DNA from: Pteria penguin | Taxonomy: Eukaryota > Mollusca > Bivalvia > Pterioida > Pteriidae | Reading direction: 5' to 3' | DNA length: 64,000 nt | Assembly (NCBI GenBank): GCA_035048485.1 | Contig: CM068585.1 | Coordinates: 20,510,001 to 20,574,000 of the forward strand | Part shown: positions 1 through 10,819 of the stretch, in pieces | How positions within the stretch are numbered: the stretch's first letter is position 1 | How the letters are laid out: each line of letters starts with the position of its first letter | Made by a program: the position numbers and the translations under genes | Notes under the pieces: model-generated | Told to the model about the DNA's origin: nothing | Database searches by the model: none | Seen by the model: only the letters and a program-made list of their open reading frames with translations

Positions 1-1930
1 GGCATGCATCAAGTACTCAAGGTCCCCGACAAATGTGGTCATCTTTGTCAGGATCCATCAATAGGTGGCGCCACCACAGGCAAAAGTAGGTCAAAGAGGG
101 TACCCTACTTTGACAAACTTTTTCTTCAGACCGGGGGCATACAGAGACTAACCGAATGCATAGGAATGATCTAGAGGGATGTGTGAAGAAGTGTTGTTAT
201 TTTTGGTTCCATTCCGAAATAAAATTTTTGACGTTTTTTCATTTTTATTTTGGACTTTGTTATTTTAATGCATTAAAGAGTTATTATTTTCTTTTAGTAA
301 ACATTGATGCATTCATTTGGTTTCATTTAATCATTTCTATGGTAAGGAATGCTGGTGTGAAGGAATTTTTTCAATATCTCGATTTTTGAATTTTTTATGA
401 ATTTTTTAAGACTTCCAAGAAAAGGGGGGGGGGGACAATTTTTCATATCTTCAACTTGATCTACAGAACAACTTGAAGGATTGTGATAAAACTGGGTAGG
501 ATGCAAGTACTCATAGTCCTTTTCAAAGGTTTTGTTTTTTGTGCGGATCATCCAAATTGGTTAACAGATAATGCCACCATGTCTAAAAGTAGGTCTCACA
601 ATGGTACATATACCACTAGGTAATTGAAATATGGAGAGTAGCAGTTCAAATCCAGCTGTGGTCAAAAATTTTTTTTTTTTTTTTTTACACATCTAAATAA
701 GTTTTTAGATGTTTCTCAACACTCAACATATGAAATTAGGAATTTTACGTTTAAGACTTCCAAAAAAAAAAAAGGGGGGGGGGGGGGGGGTTGGCCATTT
801 TTCACATTTTCAACTTTTTCTACAAAACTGTTTGAAGGATTTTAATAAATCTTGGTAGAAATAAGTCACTTATGATCCTCTTCAAATTCTGTTGTTTTCG
901 TCCAGACCTCTTTACAGGTGGCGCCACCATAGTCAAGAGTAGGTCACAAAAGAGTTCCCTCGTTTAACAATATTCTTTTTCATACGGGCTGTATACAGAG
1001 ACAAACAGAATGCATAGAAATGATCTAGAGGGATGAGTGAAGATGTATTGTCATTTTGGTTCCCTTCCAAAATCAAATTTTAGAATTTTTTTCGACATTT
1101 CTTTGGACTTGGTGATTCAATGCAGAAAAAAGTGTCTTATTTCCTAGTTAATTGATAATGATGATTTCTTATGGACTATTGTGATCATAATTATGGTAAG
1201 GATTGTTACTTTGAAAGAATTTTGTCAATATCGCAATTTTTGGATTTTCTATGAATTTTTTAAGACTTCCAAATGAGGGTGTATAGGAACAATTCAATCA
1301 CATTTTTCACTTCTGCTGTTATACCACATGAAAGATTTTAATGAAACATGGAATACATGAAGTACTAAAAGTCCTCTATCAATTTGGTAAATTTCATCCA
1401 AATTGGTTAACAGATAATGCCACCATGTCTAAAAAGCAGTTCTCACAATAGTACATATACCACTTGGTAATTGAAATATGGAGAGTAGCGGTTCAAATCC
1501 AGCTGTGGTCAAATTTTTTTTTTCATTTCTTTACACATCTAAATAAGTTTTTAGATGTTTCTCAACACTCAACATATGAAATTAGGCAATTTTAAGTTAG
1601 ATCTGGACAATATTTGAAACAATTGTTGTTCATGACCCAGACTTGAAATCAGTCAACAAAAGGCCCCACCTAAAGAAAATGACTAACTTGTTGCCCTGAA
1701 TGACTTCTTGCAGAGACAAAGGAAATGCTTAATATCAAAATCACCTGAATGGATGTGCAAAAAAGTGTTGTTTTTTATTCTAGCCTGAAATAAAATTTGA
1801 CATATTTTCAACATCTGTGTTGACTTGGTCACATTAATGCAAAAATAAATGAATTTTTCCTTCATGCATGACTGATAATATAGGTACTCAGGTGAGCGAT
1901 ATAGGCCCACTTGGGCCTCTTGTTTTAATT
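1..1930. repeat. Tandem ~0.85-kb dispersed-repeat units ending in a GC-rich hairpin
   Basis: Similar blocks recur: 'GGTGGCGCCACCA' with downstream 'GATCTAGAGGGATG' at 66-183 and 917-1035, and 'CAGATAATGCCACCATGTCT' with 'TTCAAATCCAGCTGTGGTCA' at 564-664 and 1410-1510. A more diverged third unit covers about 1620-1900. The block ends with the perfect hairpin GGCCCAC/TTGGGCC (1904-1917) followed by TCTTGTT. A terminal hairpin is compatible with a Helitron/Helentron-like 3' end (inference). Homopolymer G and T tracts are embedded (426-434, 666-686, 774-790). No gene seen. Confidence 0.7.
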
Positions 1931-2163
1931 TTTATTACATTTTTGTTTGTTTTACTTTTTGTGGATGACTGTCAAACATGTCCTCTCCCCTTCCTGCGCG
2001 AATAAACGTTGTAAACATGAACTAACAAATTGCTTTTAATGCTTACGATTATATGGTTTTTTTTTATTTTATATTTGTAACAAAGTCAATCTTGATGTTG
2101 AAACCTATGTTATGCATGGATTTATTGGCAACGTTATATTTTCATGGAATAACATACATTTCA

Positions 2164-2354
2164 TTGGCGGATTTAGAGGGGGATTGCAGGGGCTACAACT
2201 TCCCCTCCCCTTGGTCGGAAATTTTTACCACAAAAAGGTAATTTTCGACAATTTTTAAGGATGCACCCTCTCCAACCTTTCCGGACCGAATAGTGCAAAA
2301 CATTAGTCATGGGAGGCTACAACCCCCTTTCAAAAATTTCTAGATCCGCCTATC
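2164..2354. mobile_element. MITE with GGCGGATTTAGA-type TIRs
   Basis: Terminal inverted repeats GGCGGATTTAGA (left) and TCTAGATCCGCC (right) enclose about 190 bp, with CATTTCA direct repeats at 2157-2163 and 2355-2361 as a target-site duplication. The interior has G-rich and C-rich stretches next to each terminus. Related elements are at 29679, 40377 and 60749. The TIR and TSD size suggest a hAT-like origin (inference). Confidence 0.75.
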
Positions 2355-2459
2355 CATTTCAAACCACATGCAAAGTAGAAGGTATACTATCTATAAGATT
2401 TCATTAAGTTGAAGTTATCGTTTACTCAATGTAATGTTTCTAGACTAAAATGTCGTTAG

Positions 2460-2610
2460 TTGATTGGTTGGTTGGTCACTTATATATCGCGACATGGAAG
2501 CAGGAGGTTGTCTATTTCTTATAAACATAGTGGCACAACCTGGGAATTGAACCCCGATCGTCGGTGCCTCAAGACAAGCGCTTAACCACTACACCAAGCC
2601 TCCCACCCCC
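2460..2610 (-). mobile_element. tRNA-derived SINE, family B, minus orientation
   Basis: Read on the minus strand it starts with a tRNA-like head ('GGCTTGGTGTAGTGGTTAAG' and a B-box-like GGTTCAATTCC) and ends in a (CCAA)n tail. Perfect 12-bp duplications AAATGTCGTTAG lie at 2448-2459 and 2611-2622, proving retroposition. Other copies: 27671-27846 and 62427-62600. Confidence 0.88.
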
Positions 2611-2622
2611 AAATGTCGTTAG

Positions 2623-2940
2623 AGGTAAAAGAGAAACTGAAGACATCTGACAAAGCTGTATGATAAAAATCACCAAGGACATGCACAAAAAAATGACAAC
2701 AGTAAAATATACACTGAAAAACGACATTACAAAAATATTCGATTGTGCTGCGGTTACGATACCGACGGTCAGCTAAAGTAACAAACGTCATTCAATTGGT
2801 GTGGTTAACGGGTTTACGGGCACCAACCTTCCCACTCACCGCAAAAGCAGCATAATCAAAGGACGCACATTAAAGAATTTATAAATAATCCTCCACATAG
2901 AGAACAAAGATCAACAGGTTTCTCAGAAGAGAGGTCATAA
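2623..2940. repeat. Dispersed repeat R1, copy 1
   Basis: 'GAAGACATCTGACAAAGCTG', 'ATCACCAAGGACATG', 'ACGATACCGACGGTCA' and 'GTTAACGGGTTTACGGGC' recur in the same order and orientation at about 9770-10125. The latter part ('AATTTATAAATAATCC ... TTTCTCAG') resembles 17740-17860. The function is unknown; no coding potential was recognised. Confidence 0.7.
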
Positions 2941-3198
2941 AACTTTTATTACACACGAAAGGCTGTAGAATAATATGTTGCTAGCAAAAGTATGTAAGGC
3001 GACACCAACATAAGTAAATCGTGCTCTGCCCGTCTGTAAGCCGAGCTCAGATCCTTGATCAATAGGAGTTCCGAACAAAAATAATTATCTTTTTATTGAA
3101 GCGGTACGTTCCCTTTTTAAATGAATATAATCACAAATACACATATTTACAGAAGTAGGATAACATTTATTCTAATACAGTCATAATTTGTATTTCAG

Positions 3199-6100
3199 GT
3201 TTTTGATATCGGACCCGTACAAGAGATCGAGAAGCCACGGATAGACTCTGTACCGCGTATTGATACTCCCAAAGAAACAGACGCTGTAAGGAATCACGTT
3301 TCTTCATAATTATAAACCCTTTGTCAAAAAGTTCATCCTAAAATCATTGTATGTAAGAACAAAACAACAAAATGCATAACATTAAGAATCCAGATGGTTA
3401 AAGTCAAATCAAATCAACTTTATTACGTTACTATTTCTATTTTGATTTATAGAAATCTATGAAATGCAAGTACAAATTTTTTTTTTGTTTTTTTTTGTTT
3501 TTTTTTTTGTTTTTTTTTTTTTTGTTATTGGCAAAACAAGTGGATGTAATCAAAGTGTTATTTGAAAGTTCTGTAATGGTAGTGAGATCACTATATGCAA
3601 ATCAAAACATCAATTTTTCAAATACACACGTATAACATATTGGTATATTTGCAAACACTGGTCAGTCCAGTATTTTAAAATATAATAAAAGAAAATCCAA
3701 AATTATGTAAAGTCATGCTATGATTGAGTTGCTAAATGTATTTTGTGCACAAAACATTCCTTAATTTGGACATGATGATTTCATTTCAATAGACTATGTC
3801 CGAGTTATATCCAAACTACGGGCATTGCATACTTTCGCGATATTTTATGACGTTATGATCTTATCTTTGGATACATAATGTTAGTGCTTCTATCAAGTAT
3901 GACGTAACAATCAGTTGTCCGTAGTCCGGTCCTTTCCGGTTACTTGATAATAGCCTATTGAATTTTCAACACTCGTTAGCTTAATCGATAGATAACGTTG
4001 TAGCAACTTGGATATGATATATAATTTAGTGCAGTAATTAAGTACTTTTATTTGTAATTTCGTATTTTGATTTATAGGTAATTGAAGACAAAGAGAATGA
4101 TATTAACGACGACTTTTTCCATCAGTTTCATGATGACTTTGTTCCGAGTGTGGCTCCCCCGAACACCCTCTTCCTTTCGGATGACTCTTATTCAAGCTTT
4201 TTTCGTAATAACAAACCACTGACATTTGATTTTTCGAAAGAGCCTACACCCGCAGAACTAGAAGTTGTAAATACTGAACCTCAGGTGCCACAATCAGATG
4301 ACACTGATGAGCAATCAGATGTGAATGATGATAATGTGGCGGAGGAGCAGAACGAGGCTGCAGAAGCTGATGAACTAGAAATAGATGAAGTTAATGAACC
4401 AGAAGAACTTAAGATCGAAGAAACTACGGACGAAAATGTTGTCCAAACGGAAGCTGAGCCTGAACCTGAAAAGGACTCTGAGCAAGAACAGGAACCAGAA
4501 CCGGAACAGGAACCAGAATCAGAGCAGGAACCTGAACCAGAACAGGAACCAGAACCGGAGCCGAAGCCAGAACCAGTACAAAAACCTGTAGTGGAAGACT
4601 TTGATGATAACGAAGACGACGATGACAACGAATCAATTGTAGAGGAAATAAAATCAAATGCCGAAGACGTGAACAATCTCAATTTAGATGACGGGGATCC
4701 CGAACTGAAGGAAAATGATAGAGACAGTGGAATTGACGAGGAACTGGATTCGGAAGACGAGGAAACAGCGAAACCTGCAAGAAACGAGTTCTTCCAGTTA
4801 CTGAAAAAGCAAAAGGATAAACCTTTTGACTTTAGTTTAGCTATAGAGTTGTTTGAACCAATTCATGCATACATCACAAAGCGTGGATACTACCAGTGTG
4901 TACCTACAATAGATATGTTAGATAAAGCTCAGGCACTGATACGACATTTCAATATAAGACCTCCCAGAGAAAACGGAATGAACTTACCATTTCCGTACAT
5001 GAACCCGGAGTGGAAGAGCGTAGTGAATGATTATGGGGACGACGTGAAGGATATAAAGGTACATTATCATGCACAACCATGCTCCAATGAAATATAGATC
5101 AACCTGTAATAATCTACATCCCTGATTACAGGTATCATAAAAATGTAAATGTATATATGTAAATGATAATAATTATCACGTGTGTAATACAGCATGGCGA
5201 CACTTTAATTGCTAATGATTTTATTTCCAAACACTTTCTTTAGACTTTTATCTAAAATGTCAATCGACAATATAAGTGTAGAAATAAACATTGTACATGT
5301 ATGTCAGGATTATTGATATTACCGCCATAGTGGACTGTTTTTCAAATTAAAGCTAAATACATGTGCAGTAAGTGTAGCGGAAGTCGCATAATCAACATTT
5401 ACACAAAGACAAACTTTTAGATTTTGAGATAAATAGATAAATAAATAAATAAATGATAATAATAAATAAATCCTATGGAATTTTGAAAAATATATTTCTC
5501 ATCTATATAATTGTTCTGAAGAGACATAAGGTGCAGGAAATAAGTATAAGCAATTTAAAAGTTATTAAGATACAGACACAGTATTTCAAGAGAAGTTGCA
5601 TAAATAGCCTTTTCCATATGTAATTCATTACAGGTAAAAAGCAGTTTTTCCGGACTTTTATTAGCATTGAATGATTTGAAACGCAACAAAGATGAGGCGT
5701 TCAAAGTCCGAACTGTTTATAGATGGGTAACAGATAATGCATTCAATATTCCCGAGGAGTCACTTATATCCAAGATGCGTGGTGCTAAGAAAGAGAATTT
5801 CCGAGCAGTTTTATTCAGTAGACTTTGCATGTAAGTATTAATACTTGGTGTCAGAGACATATATGTCTGAACATTGTTATCATTAACATAACTTAAAAAC
5901 ATTCTACAAATTAGATAAATTAATAAGTGTGAAATACAAAAAGTAAACCGTGTTGTTCCACGGTGAGACATAACAACGTTCTAGGATGGACATCAATGGA
6001 CAGCCTGATTCTGATTGTGAAACTGAACGTAAATGTAAAATTATTCAAAACAGATAATATAATTATAATAAATACTCAACATTTCTTTACATCACAGTAC

Positions 6101-8536
6101 ATTGACCTCAGTAGAGACATTTGAACTGGATAAGCAGACAATTTGAAAACAGATAACTTAATACACTTATTTTATAATATTTCTCATATTAAGATGTATA
6201 TCGGTGTGTTTAAGGTTCTGTGGAGTTCAGTGTGCTGTCATTGAAGGCAAAAGAAAGACGTTCTCTGAACATATACCTTCACCGAAAACGCTTGGGACAG
6301 CATGGTGTGCTGCCTTAGTGAAGGGACAATGGCGATTCGTAGATGCAACTCTACCTGCAATTAACTCATTTGTAAACTTTATGCCATCCCTAGGAAGAAA
6401 GGTTCCACTAATGGAAATTAAAGATGGTAGAATACAATACATAAGCAACGTGTTAAAAGATTTTTATTTCATGGCAGACGTGACAAAGTTCCTTTCATCA
6501 CATTTTCCAAAAGAAACCTATTGGCAACTATTGTGTCGAAGCGTCTCAGATCAGGAATGGGAACAACATGTACCAGTTACTCCGTTCTTCTTTCACATGG
6601 GAATTTCCGTGCAATTAAAAACCGCTCGAGTAATAAAGTGCAATGGTGGTCCTCTCATTGTGACCTTCAGCTACCCCTCTGACAAATACTATATGTTTGC
6701 AGCAGATGTACTGAACGAAAAGAAAAGTGTAATTCAAAGAGATGTGGGATTTGTCGATCTGGAAGCTGATATTTTGATTAAATCAGTGACTTTGCAAGTA
6801 TATCTTAAGAAAAAAGGAAATTACACCCTCAACATCTTCGCCGCAGACTTGCAATCGAAGCATGCAGAATATGTGTTAGTATGTACGTATGATCTGGAAG
6901 TATCGAAAGCAAACTCTTCTTCCAAGGATGCTCTTACACCATCTTCTTCCGGTCGGCAACACTGGGGGCCAGCAGACGACACATTATTATCAGGACTTAA
7001 ACCTTTGTCACATAAGCAAAGCGAGATCGACTGTGACAAGGATTTATTGGATTTGTCGTTCGAAAAGGAGAAGCAAGAAACGGAGTTTAGTGTTACTTTG
7101 ACGGATGCAAAAGGAAGCAATTTCAATGGACGAGTGTTATTCTGGACTGAAAATGAAAAATTGCAAATCAAAATTAACACGCCAGGGACACTCAGGTGCA
7201 TTTTAGATATTTATCAAATACGGACAGAGAGTACAGAGCATGGTAATAGCCCAATATGTTCATACAGAATAAATTTCAATAGGAAAAATTCGTCGCAACC
7301 TCTTACAGCCAACTTTCCGGACAGAGTGTCACAGACCGGGCTGACAAGGGATGGACTCTCAATGGGACTTGTACCGCTATTTCAGCCGATTTGTTATATT
7401 GCATTAATGGATGAAACTGTTCTAGAATTCCAAATGAAAACAGCCTCTTCCCATAGAATTGTTACATCAATGAAGTATTTGACAGAGCGATTAATGGACG
7501 TGGATAACTTTGTGAATTGGCACATTCGCAAAAAGAACCTTGTATTGTGTGTAAATCCTCCTCGCTCTGGTCATTTTTTACTGTCTATTAGTATCGTCAA
7601 TGAAAACGGAGGGTTGCTGCCTCTATACAATGTATTAATCCAGTCCGATATCCCCTCAACAAAGTGGTGTCCGTATGTACAGAAGCATGCTGAAGCAAGT
7701 GCAATATATTTCCGCGTAATATTTCCTGTGCACTCCATGATAGTTGCTAAATCAGAGGTGAACTTTTCATACTTTATACGGAATGCTCAGGATGTTGCCG
7801 TAGTAACCGGAAAAGGTTGGAACCATCTCGAGCAGGTGAAACCCAATAGGTGGGAAGGGACTGTAATGACCGGACCAAAAGGGACCGACGTGAAAGTTTG
7901 TGCTAGATTTGAGGTGGGAGATGAGATGTTTACCACTTTGCTCATATACAAGGTATATTTATCAATCGATAAAACGTATTGTTGAGTACTGTTGATTACA
8001 TGATAAGTACACAAGTCCGTAAGATAATCACAAATACATTTACAAAAATATTGACGTCACATGTAACATATAGAATACCAACAATCTACAACATTCGTAG
8101 ATACTTTCGTTCACGTACTAAAGTCTTAGCGTTGACGAGTACAGGATCAGTTTGTGTGTGTGTGTGTGTGTTTTTTTTTCTTTGTCAGCACTACCATGTA
8201 AAATATAAAGTGTTTATCCTTTTTTCGTGGGGGGATCTTCAAGCAAGTTTTTATTTAAATAAAAGTGGATTATCTATAGTAAAACTATGAAAATTTGAAA
8301 GTTAGAATACAGAAAGTTGTATAAATCTTGCTGAAGTTTAGTAATTTAACATTGGTCTCTGTGAGAACAAGAATTACTATGCTTTGAACTGTAGTGTAAC
8401 CAATGCACAATGGAACACTTTATATGTGAAGCAACCCATGTGTTTATACATTTAAATCACGGCCGGACATAAGCGCTAATGCCACTCCTCTAGGTGGAAC
8501 ATTTTATTTGGATATAGGATGGAAGATCTACAACAA

Positions 8537-8568
<32 letters not shown>

Positions 8569-9095
8569 ACAACAATTTTATCAATTTTCAGTTTGTGTTT
8601 TTTTTAAATAGTGCTATGTAAGTGAAAAAGCATACCCTGGAATGCAATTTAAGAAAATTGACACATACAGATTGAGTTCATATATTAAAAAAACGTGCTT
8701 AAATCTTCGATAATATACTATGTATTTTGACAAATGCTTCATTAATTTAATGTTCTGTTTTTCAGACAATAACAGGAGACGATGAAGCAGAAATGACAAA
8801 GCGTCAACAAAGTTTTCGTTCTATGAAAGAGAAAGAATACAAGAGACTACACGGTGACCCAGCACAGTGTCAGCTTCTACCTCAAACAAAAGAGTTAAAA
8901 TCAAAGAAAAAACAAGAAGAGGAAGAAGCGATCACAGAACAGGAAAAACAAGAAGAATCCACGGTCGACGAATCCCAAAATATGGAAATAAAAAGTGAAA
9001 ATACTTTGACAGAAAAGGTGGTAACAAGCCGAAACCCCACACCCAGAAGGATTAAAAAGAAGTTTGGACAAGCGATGAGATTATTAAAAACATAA
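3199..9095 (+). CDS. KY/LTD-1-like transglutaminase-fold protein, 5' end missing
   Basis: Five plus-strand exons join with consistent phase: 3199-3285, 4078-5058, 5634-5830, 6215-7952, 8766-9095 (TAA), giving 3333 nt and 1110 residues. All introns are GT-AG. Residues about 55-230 are acidic and probably disordered, with Glu-Pro-Gln repeats. Residues about 357-480 match the kyphoscoliosis peptidase/hillarin/LTD-1 type of transglutaminase-like domain: 'VRTVYRWVTDNAF', then 'GVQCAVIEGK', then 'GQWRFVDATLP'. The remaining 500 or so residues resemble the beta-sandwich C-terminal part of KY proteins. The C-terminus is Lys/Glu rich and probably coiled or disordered. KY relatives act at muscle or cytoskeletal junctions; that role here is inference. 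The usual Cys and His of the active site appear replaced (see findings). The first exon starts in phase 0 without a Met, so upstream exon(s) are missing or unrecognised. The acceptor at 6214 has a weak pyrimidine tract. Confidence 0.82.
3286..4077 (+). other. Intron 1 of the KY-like gene
   Basis: It contains a T-rich (TTTTTG)n tract at about 3477-3527. I see no exon or recognisable element in the rest. Confidence 0.6.
4078..5058 (+). CDS. KY-like gene exon 2: acidic low-complexity exon
   Basis: This exon lies between acceptor AG 4076-4077 and donor GTACAT at 5059 and is phase 0 at both ends (327 codons). It encodes a Glu/Asp-rich linker with a Glu-Pro/Glu-Gln hexanucleotide-like repeat at about 4453-4590, then a more ordered segment (4770-5058, 'FDFSLAIELFEPIHAYITKR') likely to lead into the transglutaminase-like region. 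The purine-rich repeat also opens spurious frames on both strands over 4281-4682; those are shadows. Confidence 0.85.
5634..5830 (+). CDS. KY-like gene exon 3: start of transglutaminase-like core
   Basis: The exon runs from AG at 5632-5633 to donor GTAAGT at 5831 and leaves two bases (AT) that join G at 6215 to make Met. It encodes 65 residues including 'VRTVYRWVTDNAF' (the helix preceding the active site in KY/TGc domains) and 'GAKKENFRAVLFSRLC'. In active family members the latter segment holds a Cys-Gly-Tyr-like nucleophile motif. Here that position is Lys-Glu-Asn, which suggests loss of the nucleophile. Confidence 0.8.
8150..8173. repeat. GT/T microsatellite in KY-like intron 4
   Basis: A (GT)n run followed by T9 lies in the intron 7953-8765. 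Confidence 0.85.
8529..8575. repeat. CAA/CAG trinucleotide microsatellite
   Basis: Mixed CAA and CAG triplets (about 15) lie in the last intron of the KY-like gene, 190 bp before the terminal exon. They are intronic, so they are not translated into polyglutamine. Confidence 0.9.
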
Positions 9096-9764
9096 AAGAT
9101 AACATAAATACAAAGTTTTCATTATAGAAAATCCATTAGCACTAATTGTGTAATGATTGCTCCTACGACACTGACCTGATATTGATATCATCATATGCAT
9201 TCCGTTTTGTATTGTATGTAGTATTTTCCTCCTTCAAGGATTCGTTGCCATCTAAATGAATAAAATGGACCGCAAAAAGTCCATTATATAACGTTTTTAC
9301 AAAACAGTGCTGCAAAGTGCCGTGCATCTCAGTATGTTTTTATTTTTTCATACACTGCAAAAATGTCATTTTGTCATACAAATACGTACCATGACCTAAT
9401 TATATCTTTCTAAGAAAGTTGATATTTGTTAATCTATTCATTTAATCTGAAAAATTTTAAGTAGAAATATAAGACGCGCATGCCAGTTTTTACACGCCGA
9501 TCTAACGAGAAATTATATAGTACAGTGACGTCCTCTTTGTGCCATCTTGTCAGTCATTAATTTTCTGTCTGCCATATAAGAACACGTTTCTAATCTATAA
9601 ATATGGTATTCAAGTTGTAGTAACATAAATCTGTGTTTTGAAAGTGTTGACAATTTTTCTACACTTATCATTAGAATTAATATGAAATCAATACGTAGTA
9701 AAATAACGAGTATCATTGAATTGTGACGGGAATTTGCAAGACACTTGTCAGTTTTCGTTCAGGC
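9096..9764. other. 3' flank of the KY-like gene, no further feature
   Basis: Probable 3' UTR to about 9290, then AT-rich DNA with no convincing ORF or repeat. Confidence 0.5.
9259..9264 (+). promoter_or_regulatory. Candidate polyadenylation signal of the KY-like gene
   Basis: AATAAA lies 164 bases after the TAA stop at 9093-9095. It is the nearest canonical hexamer I see. Position and motif are the only support. Confidence 0.4.
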
Positions 9765-10130
9765 TATGCACAAGAGAAAACAGAAGACATCTGACCAAGC
9801 TCTATGACACAAATCACCAAGGACATGTACATAAACATGATAATAGTAAAAACACAGAAAACGACATAACAAAATATACAACTGTACTGCAATTACGATA
9901 CCGACTTAGGACGGTCAATTTAAGTAACAAACGTCACTCAATTGAGGGATCGCCAGATCCAACTTTAACCACGCCCATTACGTAGTTTCACGTCACCGTT
10001 AAAACCATCTTTGACGGGCCATTTATTTATGACGCCATAATGAAAAAGTGTGCCAAAAGGTGCGATGTCGGGCATTTGACGATCAGTCAATTGTGGTTAA
10101 CCGGTTTACGGGCGCCCACCTTCTAACTTG
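9765..10130. repeat. Dispersed repeat R1, copy 2
   Basis: It matches 2623-2850 in the same order ('ACATCTGACCAAGCTCTATG', 'AAATCACCAAGGACATG', 'ACGATACCGAC', 'GGTTAACCGGTTTACGGGCG'), with an extra ~110-bp block before the last motif. The two copies flank the visible KY-like gene as direct repeats. Confidence 0.75.
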
Positions 10131-10819
10131 CAGCTCGTGACACAAAGGACTGCAGTCTCTTAGTAAGGAGTTCAGATACATGTATAAGTAAAATGATCTA
10201 CAGTCAACTAAGTTGATCCAAACCATTCATTAAATCCTTGAGTAAAATGTATATAGACAATCTTAAAACTATCACATTTGCCATTTGCAACAAAACTGAG
10301 GTGGGGGGTTTTCTACTATACCCTTTATTACCTATGTGGGTAGCGATGTTTACCGAATTATACTTATATTACATCTGATATTCCCAAAGTTCAAATCTCT
10401 CTATTCAAATGAATGTGTATGTTTTTTGAACAGTTTGCTGAAATTTATAATGTGGCAGATAATCCAGAAATAGGCATTGAACCACATTATTGACATATTC
10501 ACTGCGGCACCACTTCGATTTCTTCATCGTAAAGTTTAAGGCAGTCTCAACAATTTTACCTAAATAATGTTTTATAAACTAAACGAAATTGGAAAATACT
10601 ATGAACTTTGAGAAGTTTGATGGAATATATACTCTCTGTATTCTGTGATTTTTAAAATTTAGAAGAGCAAACCGAATACTAGTGTTGAGGTATTATGATC
10701 TTGATCAAAGGTACAAAAGTAAACAAAGAAGCAGTACCGAAGGGTTAACCACATTTCGAATTCCATGGAATAAAGGGACAATATCGTGTACAATGTCATA
10801 TTCCGTTAAACTAAGGTGA

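Noticed and set aside
4281..4682. Long minus-strand Ser/Gly-rich frame
   Set aside because: It is the reverse shadow of the acidic Glu/Pro repeat in the KY-like exon 2; no splice or start context.
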